NCBI GenBank assembly: GCA_052387855.1
Contig: JBQTIT010000076.1
Coordinates: 1-26,641, forward strand
Direction: 5' to 3'
DNA length: 26,641 nucleotides
Source of the DNA: CAIYZT01 sp052387855
Lineage (GTDB): Bacteria; Pseudomonadota; Alphaproteobacteria; Rhodobacterales; Rhodobacteraceae
Positions within the stretch are counted from its first letter, which is position 1. Each line of letters opens with the position of its first letter. Shown here piece after piece: positions 1-8,563 of the stretch. The notes under the pieces were generated by a model that was not told where the DNA came from, ran no database searches, and saw nothing but the letters and a program-made list of their open reading frames with translations. A program made the translations under genes and the position numbers.

Positions 1-127
1 GGCGCCTCTCGTTTGGGCCCCGGGTTTGGGCCGGGCCCCCAGCCGCGGTTACGCGCCGACTTGACCTTCCCCCCGGCGGAGGCCCCCCACCCCCCGGGCC
101 AAGCGCCCGCCCCGCCCCCTGGCGGGC
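1..127. other. GC-rich stretch with no recognised gene
   Basis: This is very GC-rich sequence with runs of G and C. I see no convincing reading frame, start site or RNA gene here. It is cut by the left window edge and leads straight into the repeat array that starts near 128. Confidence 0.5.
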
Positions 128-610
128 GCTGGCCTCTGGTGTGATGGCGGAACCGGTCCTGCCGCACCGTTTCCACACGGGCGGAAAAACGCGGTGCGTT
201 TTCCTTTTTGCCCGACTTTGGCCGAGGCCATGCAAGCCGCCCGCCCCATCCCCGGCCGAGGGCCCCAAAGGCCCTCGGCCAGCGCCCGACCCCCGCAGGG
301 AGGGCGCTGGCCTCAGCGGTCTCATGCGGAACCGGTCTACCCTCACCGTTCCCACACGGGCGGGAAAACGCAGTGCGTTTTCCTTTTCGCCCGACTTTGG
401 CCGAGGCCATGCAAGCCGCAAGCCCCATCCCTGGCCGAGGGCCCCAAAGGCCCTCGGCCAGCGCCTGCCCTTCCCCCGGCAGGCGCTGGCCTCTGGTGTG
501 AGGACGGGACCGGTCACCCGGACAGGTTTCCACACGGGCGGAAAAACGCAGTGCGTTTTCCTTTTCGCCCGACTTTGGCCGAGGCCAATCGGGAACGGCT
601 TGCCCATCCC
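128..610 (+). repeat. Three-unit hairpin repeat array, locus 1
   Basis: Three imperfect direct copies start with GCTGGCCTC at 128, 306 and 485, a period of 178-179 bp. Each unit contains a GGAACCGGTC-like box, a CACACGGGCGG box, a palindrome with arms close to GGAAAACGCA and TGCGTTTTCC (183-204, 363-383, 541-561), and CGACTTTGGCCGAGGCCA. Units 1 and 2 add a hairpin with an 11-bp stem, GGCCGAGGGCC, around a CCAAA loop (254-280 in unit 1). Unit 3 diverges after about 590. Reading frames through the array are open in several phases, but they merely translate the repeat and have no family resemblance, so I treat the array as non-coding. It lies just past the 3' end of queA. A related, inverted set lies at about 9450-9830. 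Confidence 0.85.
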
Positions 611-626
611 CTGCCCAACGGGGCAG
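611..626 (-). terminator. Possible queA terminator hairpin
   Basis: CTGCCC (611-616) and GGGCAG (621-626) form a 6-bp stem with a 4-nt loop, about 10 nt past the queA stop codon. There is no T-run, so calling it a terminator is an inference from position and structure. Confidence 0.35.
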
Positions 627-636
627 AGCCGCCCCC

Positions 637-1668
637 CTAGGGCAGCAAAAGCGAGCTGTCGCCGTAGCTGTAGAACCGATAGCCCTCGCGGATCGCATGG
701 GCATAGATCCGGTCGATCCGGTCCTGGCCCATCAGGGCGGCCACCAGCATCAGCAGCGTCGACTTCGGCAGGTGGAAATTGGTCATCAGCCCCGAGGCGA
801 TGCGGAACTCGAACCCGGGGGTGATGAAGATGTCGGTCGGCCCGCGCCAGGGCTCGACCCGGCCCGACCGGCCGGCCGCCTCGATCAGACGCAGCGCGGT
901 GGTGCCGACCGGGATCACCCGCCCGCCCGCCGCCCGCGTGGCGTTGATCTCGGCGGCGGCGCTTTCGCTGACCTCTCCCCATTCGGCGTGCATCCTGTGC
1001 TGGCTGAGATCGTCGACCTTGACCGGCAGAAAGGTGCCGGCCCCCACATGCAGCGTCACCTCGGTAAGGCCGACCCCTCGCGCGGCCAACGCTTCCAGCA
1101 GGGGCGCGTCGAAATGCAGGCTGGCGGTCGGGGCGGCGACGGCGCCGGCGTGGCGGGCAAAGACGGTCTGGTAGTCGGTGCGGTCCTGCGCGTCGGGCGC
1201 GCGCCGCGCGGCGATGTAGGGCGGCAGCGGCGGCGCGCCGCAAGCGGCAAGCGCGGCGTCGAAATCCGCGCCCGACAGGTTGAAGCCCAGCGTCAGATCA
1301 AGCGCCGAGCGCGCCAGAACCCGGGCCGAAAGCCCGTCGGAAAAGCGGATCTCGTCGCCCGGCGCCGCCTTGCGCAGCGGCTTGGCCAGCGCCCGCCAGC
1401 CGGCCGGCACAGGCTCCATCAGGGTGATCTCGATCCTGGCCTCGGCCTCGCCGCGCCGGCGCGTGCCGACCAGCCGCGCCGGGATCACCCTGGTGTTGTT
1501 CAGCACCAGCCGGTCCGTCGGGCGCAGGATGCCGGTCAGGTCGCTGACAAGGCGGTCGGCGATGCGGTCGCCCTCGGCCAGCAGCAGGCGCGCCGCGCTG
1601 CGCGGCCGGGCGGGGCGCGTGGCGATCAGCCGCTCGGGCAGGTCGAAATCGAAATCCGACAGCTTCAC
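637..1668 (-). CDS. queA: S-adenosylmethionine:tRNA ribosyltransferase-isomerase (QueA)
   Basis: The 343-residue product is full length for QueA. This cytosolic enzyme transfers and isomerises the ribosyl part of SAM onto 7-aminomethyl-7-deazaguanine in the tRNA anticodon, giving epoxyqueuosine. The N-terminus (MKLSDFDFDLPERLIATRPA) is the family signature, and LHVGAGTFLPV, HAEWGEV and the C-terminal TNFHLPKSTLLMLVAAL blocks are clear. The start codon is GTG, preceded by GGGGAGG four bases upstream. It overlaps the stop of the upstream DUF3971 gene by 4 nt (GTGA), so translation is probably coupled. No tgt gene follows; the next DNA is the repeat array. I am very sure of the identity. Confidence 0.97.
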   Translation of the reverse strand: MKLSDFDFDLPERLIATRPARPRSAARLLLAEGDRIADRLVSDLTGILRPTDRLVLNNTRVIPARLVGTRRRGEAEARIEITLMEPVPAGWRALAKPLRKAAPGDEIRFSDGLSARVLARSALDLTLGFNLSGADFDAALAACGAPPLPPYIAARRAPDAQDRTDYQTVFARHAGAVAAPTASLHFDAPLLEALAARGVGLTEVTLHVGAGTFLPVKVDDLSQHRMHAEWGEVSESAAAEINATRAAGGRVIPVGTTALRLIEAAGRSGRVEPWRGPTDIFITPGFEFRIASGLMTNFHLPKSTLLMLVAALMGQDRIDRIYAHAIREGYRFYSYGDSSLLLP

Positions 1669-4600
1669 GGCGCCTCCCCCCCGGTCTTGGGCGCCGGCGT
1701 GCGGAAGATGTCGCGGAACATGCCCGGCGTCAGGATCGACAGCGGGTTGACCGACACCTGCGGCGCGTCGGCCGTGCCCCCCAGCCGATAGGTAAAGCCA
1801 AACAGCCCCTCGCCCGGGCGGGTCAGAAAGGCGCCGATCCCGTTCAACAGATAGATGGGCGAGATCACCCCCCCCATGGCCAGCGCGCCGCTGCCGGTCG
1901 CGTAGGTCCCCTCCATCGACACCCCCATCGACGCCCCCACTGCCGACGAGCGCTCGATCTCGACCAGCCCGGGCCGCAGCAGAAAGTCCGCCTCGGCCCG
2001 GGCAAAGACGATGCCCTCGCCATTGAGCTGCTCCAGAAGGCCGATCACCGAGACGGCATTCAACAGATCGGCCAGAACGTTGCCGCCGATCACGCGCGGA
2101 TCGGCCAGCTCGGCCCGCCCGTCATAGTGCCCCGGCTCGGCGCGCGGCGTCAGCGTCAGGTCAAGGCTGCCGCCCCGCGCGGTTTCAAAGATGCCCGCCG
2201 CCTTCAGCGCGGCGCCCGCGTTGTCGGCCTGCGCCCGCACCGCCGTGCCGTGCTGCGAGGGCGCGGTGGCGCCGGTGACCCGCACCCCCTCGCCCATGCG
2301 GGCACCAAAGCTGCCCTGGACGCCGTCGCGCCGCAGCGTGAAATCCCCCTGAAAGTCCGACAGGCGAATTCCGTCCGAGACGCGGAACTCGTCCAGCCGC
2401 AGCGACAGGGGCGCCCCGGCCGACGCGCCGCCTGCCGCAGCGCGGCGCTGCCCGGCGCCGGGAAAATGGCGAAAGTCGATGGCGCCCGAGGTGACGGCAA
2501 AGGACAGCGGGCTGCCGCCCTCGATCTCGACCGCGCCGTCCAGCCAGCGGCCCATCGTCACCCGTTCAAACACCGCCCGGTCCAGCGCGCCGTCCGCGCG
2601 CAGGGTGATCCGCCCCCGCGCGGCCAGGTCCGGCGCGTCAAGCTGCAAGCGGTCCACGCGCGGGGGCGAGGACAGTTCGGCCTCGACCTCAAGACCGGCG
2701 CGCTCGGCGGCGGGTTTGGACCATCCCAGCTCCGGGATCGCCAGCGCCGTTCCGCGCAGGTCAGAGCGCAGCGTCAGCCGCGGCGCCTGACCGCGCGCCA
2801 ACACGACTTCGACCCTTGCGCTGGATGCCCCGCGCACCATCCCCTCGGGCAGCCCAAGGTCAAAGGCCGCGACCGCGCGTTCCGACAGCTCGGCGCGGCC
2901 GACGATGCGGGCCGGAGCGGGCTGCGGGCCAAAGGGCAGCCGGTAGAAACCGTCAAAGGGCACCCCGTCCAGCGTGCCCGCGCCGCTGGCGGTCATGCCC
3001 GAGCGGTCGGCTCGGATCGTCAGGGCCGGCACCTCCAGCCGCCGCCCCGCGATCAGCACCTCCGAGGCAAAATCCGTCACGCTGGCGCTGGCGGTGAATT
3101 CCGCATCCTTCGGCGGCCCGCCGGGCACCAGGGGAGCGCGGATCTCGGCCCGCACGACCGCCGCGCCGCTGCCCAGCGCCACCGGCCGGCCGGCCTTGGT
3201 CAGGAATTCAAAGGGCTTCTGGTCCAGCGCCGAAAGCATCGCCTCCGCCGGTCCCGAGGCGCGCAGCGAAATCTCGGCGATGGCGGGTTTGGCATAGATG
3301 TCGGCCACCCGCATCGACGAGCCGGCAAGGTCCAGCACCCCGCCCTGCGGCGGCGCCAGGCTGCCGTTGGTCAGCACGATGGTGTTGACCGTGCCGTCGA
3401 TCACCGAATAGCCGCTGCCCCCCCGGATCGGCGGCATCTGCGGCAGAAACCGGATGTCGGTGCCGGAAAAGTCATAGCCAAGATGCACCTTTGGCTCGGC
3501 CCCCGGCACCAGGCGCACGCCGCCATTGACATCGGTCAGATCGCCCGTCAGCAGGTTGCGCGCCACCCAGGCGCGGGTGCGCGGCACCAGTTGCAGCGGC
3601 CAGAGCTGCACCAGCCGCTTGACCGAGACCGCGTTCATAGAAACGTCCAGCGCCGCTTCCCAGCCGCCCTCGGCGGCGCTGGCGACCCCCGACAGCGACA
3701 GCCGTTGCCCCCCCTCGGCCAGCACGAACTGGCCGATCTCGACCACAAAGGGATCGGGGGTCAGGCGCAGGTCCAGCGCGCCGTGGCTGAACTGCACCGC
3801 CGAGTCGAACTGCCCCTCGGGGTCGATCGCCAGATCGTTGATGCTGAGCTGGCCGACAAAGGCCGACGGGCTGCGGCCCGAAAGCACCCCGGTCCGGATC
3901 TGGCCGTTCTCGTCCAGCAGGAAAAGCTGGCCGCTGCCGCTGGCGCGCAGGGTCCGGCTTTCGACCGACAGGCCGTTCAGACGCAGCCGCCCCTCGGCCG
4001 GATCGTAGAACAGGCTCAGCCCGGCGCCGGTAAAGGCGATGGGCGTGGTGTCCGGTCCGGGTTGCAGCGCCCCGGCGCCCAGCGACAGCCGCCCCTCCAG
4101 CGCCGTGACCCCGACCCGGTCCAGCCGGACCGCGATCTCGCCCGAGATCGGCGCCTGCACCGCCTGCATCCAGGACAGCACCGGATGCTGCGCCGCCAGT
4201 TCGGTCGCCGGAATTTCGCTGACCACGGCGCGCAGGCGGGCGCTGCCGCTGCCCTTTTCCGAGACCACCGTCATCCGCGCCCCGGCGCCGGGCCGCTCCA
4301 GCAGCGACAGCGACAATTCCGCCGCCAGCTCCTGCGGCCGGTTCTCGATCACAAGGCGCCCGTCGCCCAGATGCCAGGTCCGCCCCAGCCGCTCGTCGCG
4401 CAGCGACAGGCCAAGCGCGTCCAGCTCGATCGCTTGCAGCGCCGCAAGCTCGGGCAGGCGCAGCATCAGATCGAGCCCGTCGAACACCTCGGCGAGGTGC
4501 TGGATCTGCGGCGTCGCCCCCTGCCCCAGCACCAGGTCAAGCCGGCCCTCAAGATCGCGCCGCAGGTCGATCTGCGCCCCCGAGATGCGCAGATGGCGCG

Positions 4601-5123
4601 GCAGGATGCGGCCGCGCAGCAGGGCGGTCGCGTCCAGCGTCATCTCGGCCTCGGGCAGGGCCAGGAAACTGCCGGTGCCGGCGCCCGCGATCAGGCGCAG
4701 GTCCTGAAGCCGAAAGACCGGCGCCCAGGATCGGTCCAGCATCAGCTCGATCCCCCCCAGCGACAGCCGCGCCGAGGGCAGGACCGGGCCCGACATCCCG
4801 TTCAGCCGCTCTTCGACCTCGGCCACGACGGGCACCGGCAGGGCAAGCGGGCGGACCCGCAACGAAAAGCCGACCGCGATGACCGAAAAGACCAGGAGCA
4901 CCAGGAACAACCGAAAGCCAAGCGCCCGGTCGCGCACGGCCCGCCGGCCCGCCGCGCGGCGGCGCCGCTTGGGCGCAGGGGCGGGCGCCGGGGCCTCGGT
5001 CCCGGCCGGATCGGGCCCTTCGGGGGCCTGCGCCGCTGCGGAGGACGGCCCGGCCCCGTCCGGCGGGACCGGCGGGCGCTGCGCCTGCTCCTGTGGTCCT
5101 GCCTCGTCCTGCGCGCCGCTCAT
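1665..5123 (-). CDS. AsmA/YhdP-like DUF3971 envelope protein
   Basis: This 1152-residue protein has a Pro/Ala-rich, Arg-rich cytosolic N-terminus (to about residue 66), one membrane helix at about 69-88 (LGFRLFLVLLVFSVIAVGFS), and a long beta-rich periplasmic part with repeated LSLxG and LxLxP patterns. Its overall layout and C-terminal region (LLNAVSVIGLLEQLNGEGIVFARAEADF, then a 'GxxLMGGxISPIYLLN'-like stretch) match the DUF3971/AsmA-like C-terminal family related to YhdP. Members of that family are thought to span the periplasm and help move phospholipid to the outer membrane; that role here is inferred. The gene is first in a two-gene unit with queA (4-nt overlap). The peroxiredoxin gene is divergent, 95 bp away. 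No strong Shine-Dalgarno is seen before this ATG, so the start is less sure than the family. Confidence 0.9.
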   Translation of the reverse strand: MSGAQDEAGPQEQAQRPPVPPDGAGPSSAAAQAPEGPDPAGTEAPAPAPAPKRRRRAAGRRAVRDRALGFRLFLVLLVFSVIAVGFSLRVRPLALPVPVVAEVEERLNGMSGPVLPSARLSLGGIELMLDRSWAPVFRLQDLRLIAGAGTGSFLALPEAEMTLDATALLRGRILPRHLRISGAQIDLRRDLEGRLDLVLGQGATPQIQHLAEVFDGLDLMLRLPELAALQAIELDALGLSLRDERLGRTWHLGDGRLVIENRPQELAAELSLSLLERPGAGARMTVVSEKGSGSARLRAVVSEIPATELAAQHPVLSWMQAVQAPISGEIAVRLDRVGVTALEGRLSLGAGALQPGPDTTPIAFTGAGLSLFYDPAEGRLRLNGLSVESRTLRASGSGQLFLLDENGQIRTGVLSGRSPSAFVGQLSINDLAIDPEGQFDSAVQFSHGALDLRLTPDPFVVEIGQFVLAEGGQRLSLSGVASAAEGGWEAALDVSMNAVSVKRLVQLWPLQLVPRTRAWVARNLLTGDLTDVNGGVRLVPGAEPKVHLGYDFSGTDIRFLPQMPPIRGGSGYSVIDGTVNTIVLTNGSLAPPQGGVLDLAGSSMRVADIYAKPAIAEISLRASGPAEAMLSALDQKPFEFLTKAGRPVALGSGAAVVRAEIRAPLVPGGPPKDAEFTASASVTDFASEVLIAGRRLEVPALTIRADRSGMTASGAGTLDGVPFDGFYRLPFGPQPAPARIVGRAELSERAVAAFDLGLPEGMVRGASSARVEVVLARGQAPRLTLRSDLRGTALAIPELGWSKPAAERAGLEVEAELSSPPRVDRLQLDAPDLAARGRITLRADGALDRAVFERVTMGRWLDGAVEIEGGSPLSFAVTSGAIDFRHFPGAGQRRAAAGGASAGAPLSLRLDEFRVSDGIRLSDFQGDFTLRRDGVQGSFGARMGEGVRVTGATAPSQHGTAVRAQADNAGAALKAAGIFETARGGSLDLTLTPRAEPGHYDGRAELADPRVIGGNVLADLLNAVSVIGLLEQLNGEGIVFARAEADFLLRPGLVEIERSSAVGASMGVSMEGTYATGSGALAMGGVISPIYLLNGIGAFLTRPGEGLFGFTYRLGGTADAPQVSVNPLSILTPGMFRDIFRTPAPKTGGEAP

Positions 5124-5218
5124 TGCCGCCCCGTGTTCATCCTGTTCCGCGTCTTGCCTTTATTGACGCCAGTTGGCAACCAGAACCACAAGGACCGCAT
5201 CCCAACCGGAGACCCCAG

Positions 5219-5680
5219 ATGCTCGGCACCGGCCAGACTGCCCCCGACTTTACCCTTCCCGCCTGCCCGGAGGGCCCCTTTACCCTCTCGGCGCAGCGGC
5301 CGGCGCCGGTGGTGCTGTTCTTTTACGGCAAGGACGGCACCCCGACCTGCACCGCCGAGGCGATGGAGTTCGCCGCGCTCCTGCCCGAATTTTCCGCCCT
5401 TGGCGCCAGGGTGATCGGCATTTCAAAGGACAGCCTGGCCGCCCATGCGCGCTTTGCCGCCCGGTCCGGGATCGGCTATACCCTTGGTTCGGACCAGGGC
5501 GGGCGGATGATGGAAGATTGGGGCGCCTTTGGCGAAAAACTGTTCTTTGGCAAGCAAGTGCAGGGCGTCCTTCGCCGGACCTACCTGATCGACGGCAGCG
5601 GGGAAATCGCCGGGGCCTGGGTGGTGGAGCGGGTCAAGGGCCACGCGGCCGAGGTCCTTGCCGCCCTGCGGCGGCTGTAG
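5219..5680 (+). CDS. Peroxiredoxin, PrxQ/BCP type, without the usual resolving Cys
   Basis: The 153-residue thioredoxin-fold peroxidase starts MLGTGQTAPDFTLP, the usual AhpC/TSA entry strand. The active-site block GKDGTPTCTAEA places the peroxidatic cysteine at C44, with T41 in the TxxC motif. Typical BCP/PrxQ enzymes carry a second Cys five residues later; here that position is M (AEAMEF). The only other Cys is C16, so the protein is either 1-Cys or uses C16 as an unusual partner. The ATG at 5219 follows a CCGGAGA ribosome-binding site; the longer frame upstream runs into the divergent DUF3971 gene and is not needed. It is likely co-transcribed with the DUF455 gene 22 nt downstream. Confidence 0.92.
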   Translation: MLGTGQTAPDFTLPACPEGPFTLSAQRPAPVVLFFYGKDGTPTCTAEAMEFAALLPEFSALGARVIGISKDSLAAHARFAARSGIGYTLGSDQGGRMMEDWGAFGEKLFFGKQVQGVLRRTYLIDGSGEIAGAWVVERVKGHAAEVLAALRRL

Positions 5681-5702
5681 CGGCGCGCGCATGGGGGACG
5701 AC

Positions 5703-6524
5703 ATGGCAAGCCTTTCGGACCTTGCGCTTGAGGTGCTCCTTTGCCCCGACGGGCGCGCCAAGGCCGCGCTCAGCGCCCGCCACGCCGCCGCCTGGACCGC
5801 CTCGCGCGAGGCGGGCGCGCCGCTGCCGCTTGGCCGTGCCGCCCCGCCCGATCACCCCGCCCGGCCCGCGCTGCCCCGCCTCTTGGACCCCCGCGAGGTG
5901 CCCCGCCGCCGCGGCGGCACGGCGCAGGGCCGCCTGGCGCTTTTGCATGCGCTGGCCCATATCGAGCTGAACGCGGTCGATCTGCACTGGGACATCATCG
6001 CGCGCTTTTCGGACCAGCCGATGCCCTTGGGCTTTTACGACGACTGGACCGGCGCCGCGGCCGAAGAGGCGAACCATTTCAACCTTTTGTGTGACTGCCT
6101 TGAGGCAGCAGGCAGCCACTATGGCGCCTTTGACGCCCATGCCGGGCTCTGGCGGGCCGCCGCCGACACCGCCCATGACCTCAAGGGCCGCCTTGCCGTG
6201 GTGCCCATGGTGCTCGAGGCGCGGGGGCTGGATGTCTCGCCACAGATGATCGAGTTGTTCGAGCGGACGGGCGAGACGCTGGCCCTTGCCGCCCTGAAGG
6301 TGATCTATGCCGAGGAAGTGGCCCATGTCTCCTATGGCTCCAAATGGTTCAACTGGCTGTGCGGCCGCGACGGCGACGACCCCAAGGAGCGGTTTCACCA
6401 TCTGGTGCGCACCTATTTCCACAGCCCGCTGAAGCCCCCCTTCAACACCGAAAAGCGCGCCGAGGCCGGCCTGCCGCCAGACTTCTACTGGCCGCTGACC
6501 GACCCGCAGGGGCCCGCAGGCTGA
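5703..6524 (+). CDS. DUF455 ferritin-like di-iron protein
   Basis: The 273-residue protein has the metal-ligand pattern of the DUF455 ferritin-like family: HIELNA (E88), EEANHF (E122, H125), LEARGLD (E172) and EEVAHV (E205, H208). These can bind a di-iron centre in a four-helix bundle. The biochemical function is unknown, though distant relatives are di-iron oxygenases (MiaE-like). I choose ATG 5703 because GGGGGA sits 4-5 nt upstream; an in-frame ATG at 5691 would add four residues (MGDD). The gene sits 22 nt behind the peroxiredoxin, so a shared transcript and an oxidative-stress link are plausible but inferred. Confidence 0.9.
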   Translation: MASLSDLALEVLLCPDGRAKAALSARHAAAWTASREAGAPLPLGRAAPPDHPARPALPRLLDPREVPRRRGGTAQGRLALLHALAHIELNAVDLHWDIIARFSDQPMPLGFYDDWTGAAAEEANHFNLLCDCLEAAGSHYGAFDAHAGLWRAAADTAHDLKGRLAVVPMVLEARGLDVSPQMIELFERTGETLALAALKVIYAEEVAHVSYGSKWFNWLCGRDGDDPKERFHHLVRTYFHSPLKPPFNTEKRAEAGLPPDFYWPLTDPQGPAG

Positions 6525-6593
6525 ATTTTCGGCGGAAAGGTGCCGATCCGGCGGCCGGAATCGCGGTGCCGTGGCGCCCGCCGGCCCTTGCGC

Positions 6594-6623
6594 TTGCCCT
6601 GGGGCCCGGCAGTTTGGTATCAG
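6594..6623 (+). promoter_or_regulatory. Candidate sigma-70 promoter for the M23-bactofilin operon
   Basis: TTGCCC (6594-6599) and TATCAG (6618-6623) are separated by 18 bp, about 60 bp upstream of the proposed TTG start at 6684. The match is by eye only. Confidence 0.35.
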
Positions 6624-6683
6624 ACCGGGTGCTTCGTAGGCGGTTCGCGACCTTGCCCTTTCAGAAAGACCGGAACCGGACCC

Positions 6684-8012
6684 TTGATCAGCCGCCTGAA
6701 CCATCGGATCAATGCCGCGCTTGAGGCCTACCTGCCCGAGCAGCGGCTGTTCCTGAAATCGGAACAGGAAACCCGCTTTGTCCTCTTGCGTCCGCTGACC
6801 CAGGCCGCCGGAATCGCGGTCAGCTCGCTGCTTCTGGGCTGGACGATCTTTGCCACGGCGCTGATCCTGATCGATTCGATCTCGGCCGGCCCCTCGCGGC
6901 TTCAGACCCAGCGCCAGCAGACCCTTTACGAAGAGCGGTTGGGCGCGCTGTCGGCCGACCGCGACCTGCGCGCCGAAGAGGCGGCTTCGACCCAGGCGCG
7001 GTTCAACGCGGCGCTGGGGCAGGTCTCGGTCATGCAGGCGCGGCTCCTGGCCTCCGAAGATCGCCGGCACGAGCTGGAATTCGGCATCGACGTGATCCAG
7101 AACACCCTGCGCCGCACCATCAAGGAGCGGGACGAGGCGCGCCTTGCCCTTGCCGCGCTTGAAAACCGCCCCGCCGCCGGGGGCAGCGAGGCCGGGCGCG
7201 CGGCCGACACCGCGCTGACGCTTGATCTGGTGACCGCCATGCTGGACACCACCTCGCGCGAGCGTGACCAGGCGCTGGGCTCGGCCGAGCGGGCGGCCAA
7301 GCGCACCGAAGAGGTCCAGCGCCAGAAACGCGAGCTTGAGGCGCGCAACGACCGCATCTTCATGCAGCTTGAAGAGGCGCTGACCGTCTCTGTCGAGCCG
7401 ATGGAGCGGATGTTCCTGGATGCCGGCCTGTCGCCCGAGGCTCTGCTGCGCGCGGTGCGTTCGGGCTATTCCGGCCAGGGCGGCCCGCTGACGCCGATCA
7501 TGCTGTCTGCGGCCGGTCATGCCCCCTACCCCGAGGAAAGCCGTGCCAACGCCATCCTCGAAGGGCTTGACCGGATGAACCTGTACCGGCTGGCCGCCTT
7601 CAAGGCGCCCTTTGACATGCCGGTCAAGGACCGCTTTCGCTGGACCTCGGGCTTTGGCGGCCGGCAGGACCCGGCGGGCTGGGGAACGCGGATGCACGAG
7701 GGCGCCGACATGGCCGGCGCCTATGGCACGCCGATCTATTCCACCGCCGACGGCGTGGTGGCCTTTGCCGGCTGGCAAAGCGGTTACGGCCGTCTGATCC
7801 GCATCCGCCACGCCAACGGAATCGAGACCCGCTATGCCCATCTTGCGCAGATCCGCGTCGACGTGGGACAAAGGGTATCGCGCGGCGAGCGGATCGGTGA
7901 TATGGGAAATTCAGGCCGGTCCACCGGAACCCACCTTCACTACGAGATCCGGATCGACGGCCGGGCCGTCAATCCGATGACCTTCATAAAGGCAGCGAAA
8001 AATGTTTTCTAA
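6684..8012 (+). CDS. Membrane-anchored M23 (LytM-type) peptidoglycan peptidase
   Basis: Read from a TTG start, the product is 442 residues: a basic N-terminus with EAYLPEQRLFLKSEQETRF, one membrane helix (about 40-65), a long Glu/Arg/Ala-rich coiled coil (about 75-245), and a C-terminal M23 domain. The zinc ligands are intact: H338 and D342 in HEGAD, H417 and H419 in HLH, plus H386 in YAHL. An active DD- or DL-endopeptidase cutting peptide cross-links is therefore expected. The frame is open further upstream, but TTG 6684 follows ACCGGA and begins just before the conserved N-terminal block. The gene overlaps the bactofilin gene by 11 nt, the layout seen for LmdC-like peptidases that act with bactofilin in cell-shape control. 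Confidence 0.9.
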   Translation: MISRLNHRINAALEAYLPEQRLFLKSEQETRFVLLRPLTQAAGIAVSSLLLGWTIFATALILIDSISAGPSRLQTQRQQTLYEERLGALSADRDLRAEEAASTQARFNAALGQVSVMQARLLASEDRRHELEFGIDVIQNTLRRTIKERDEARLALAALENRPAAGGSEAGRAADTALTLDLVTAMLDTTSRERDQALGSAERAAKRTEEVQRQKRELEARNDRIFMQLEEALTVSVEPMERMFLDAGLSPEALLRAVRSGYSGQGGPLTPIMLSAAGHAPYPEESRANAILEGLDRMNLYRLAAFKAPFDMPVKDRFRWTSGFGGRQDPAGWGTRMHEGADMAGAYGTPIYSTADGVVAFAGWQSGYGRLIRIRHANGIETRYAHLAQIRVDVGQRVSRGERIGDMGNSGRSTGTHLHYEIRIDGRAVNPMTFIKAAKNVF

Positions 8013-8514
8013 AAGCCGCATCAACGAACCCGGCCCCGCAAAATCCGAAACGGAGAAGACCAGAGTGCCCGAACAATCCGCCGCCAAGGCTTCGATGGAT
8101 TTTGCCCCCGCCGCCCCCAAGGGCAAGGTTTCCGCCTCGGTCCTGTCGGCCGACCTGACCGTGGTCGGCAACCTGCGCACCACCGGCGACATCCAGGTCG
8201 AGGGCACCGTCGAGGGCGACATCCGCGCCCATCTGCTGACCGTCGGCGAAAGCGCCACCGTGCGCGGCGAGATCGTGGCCGATGACATCGTCGTCAACGG
8301 CCGGGTCGTGGGCCGCGTGCGCGGGCTCAAGGTGCGCCTGACCTCGACCGCGCGGGTCGAGGGCGACATCATCCACAAGACCATCGCCATCGAATCCGGG
8401 GCGCATTTCGAGGGCTCGGTCCAGCGCCAGGACGACCCCCTGAACAACGGCCGCAGCCCCGTGCCGCAGCCCCAGCCGCAGAGCCGGGCCGAGCCCTTGG
8501 CCGACGCCGACTGA
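8002..8514 (+). CDS. Bactofilin
   Basis: This 170-residue cytoskeletal protein has a central bactofilin (DUF583) beta-helix, about residues 45-145, with repeated hydrophobic V/I-G steps such as LTVVGNLRTTGDIQVEGTVE and IVVNGRVVGRV. It is flanked by disordered Pro/Ala/Gln-rich tails. Bactofilins polymerise without nucleotide and recruit cell-wall enzymes. The N-terminal MFSKSR supports ATG 8002, because bactofilins often begin MFxK and use it to touch the membrane. A GTG at 8065 with GGAGAA upstream is a possible internal start. The gene overlaps the M23 peptidase gene by 11 nt, which points to coupled translation and joint work in morphogenesis. Confidence 0.95.
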   Translation: MFSKSRINEPGPAKSETEKTRVPEQSAAKASMDFAPAAPKGKVSASVLSADLTVVGNLRTTGDIQVEGTVEGDIRAHLLTVGESATVRGEIVADDIVVNGRVVGRVRGLKVRLTSTARVEGDIIHKTIAIESGAHFEGSVQRQDDPLNNGRSPVPQPQPQSRAEPLADAD

Positions 8515-8538
8515 CCGGCGCGCCCGCGCGTCCTGCCA

Positions 8539-8563
8539 GGCGGGCCCGGAAACGGCGCCCGCC
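8539..8563. terminator. Hairpin between convergent bactofilin and DUF2189 genes
   Basis: GGCGGGC (8539-8545) pairs with GCCCGCC (8557-8563) around an 11-nt loop, directly abutting the DUF2189 stop codon and followed on the plus strand by TTAT. It is a plausible two-way terminator. Confidence 0.5.

Noticed and set aside
128..610. The regular repeat array as a CRISPR
   Set aside because: The period is about 178 bp, nearly the whole unit is conserved, there are no short unique spacers, and no cas genes are present.
141..824. Overlapping open frames through the repeat array, possibly small repeat proteins
   Set aside because: Several phases are open, the products only repeat the DNA units, and one runs into queA antisense. 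No ribosome-binding sites or known domains are seen.
2127..5414. A 1095-codon open frame on the plus strand opposite the DUF3971 gene
   Set aside because: It is antisense to a well-supported gene, is Arg/Gln/Pro/Gly-rich without any domain, and is explained by GC-rich codon bias.
5634..7871. A 745-codon minus-strand open frame opposite the peroxiredoxin end, DUF455 and M23 genes
   Set aside because: All three plus-strand genes carry clear family motifs; the antisense product has none.
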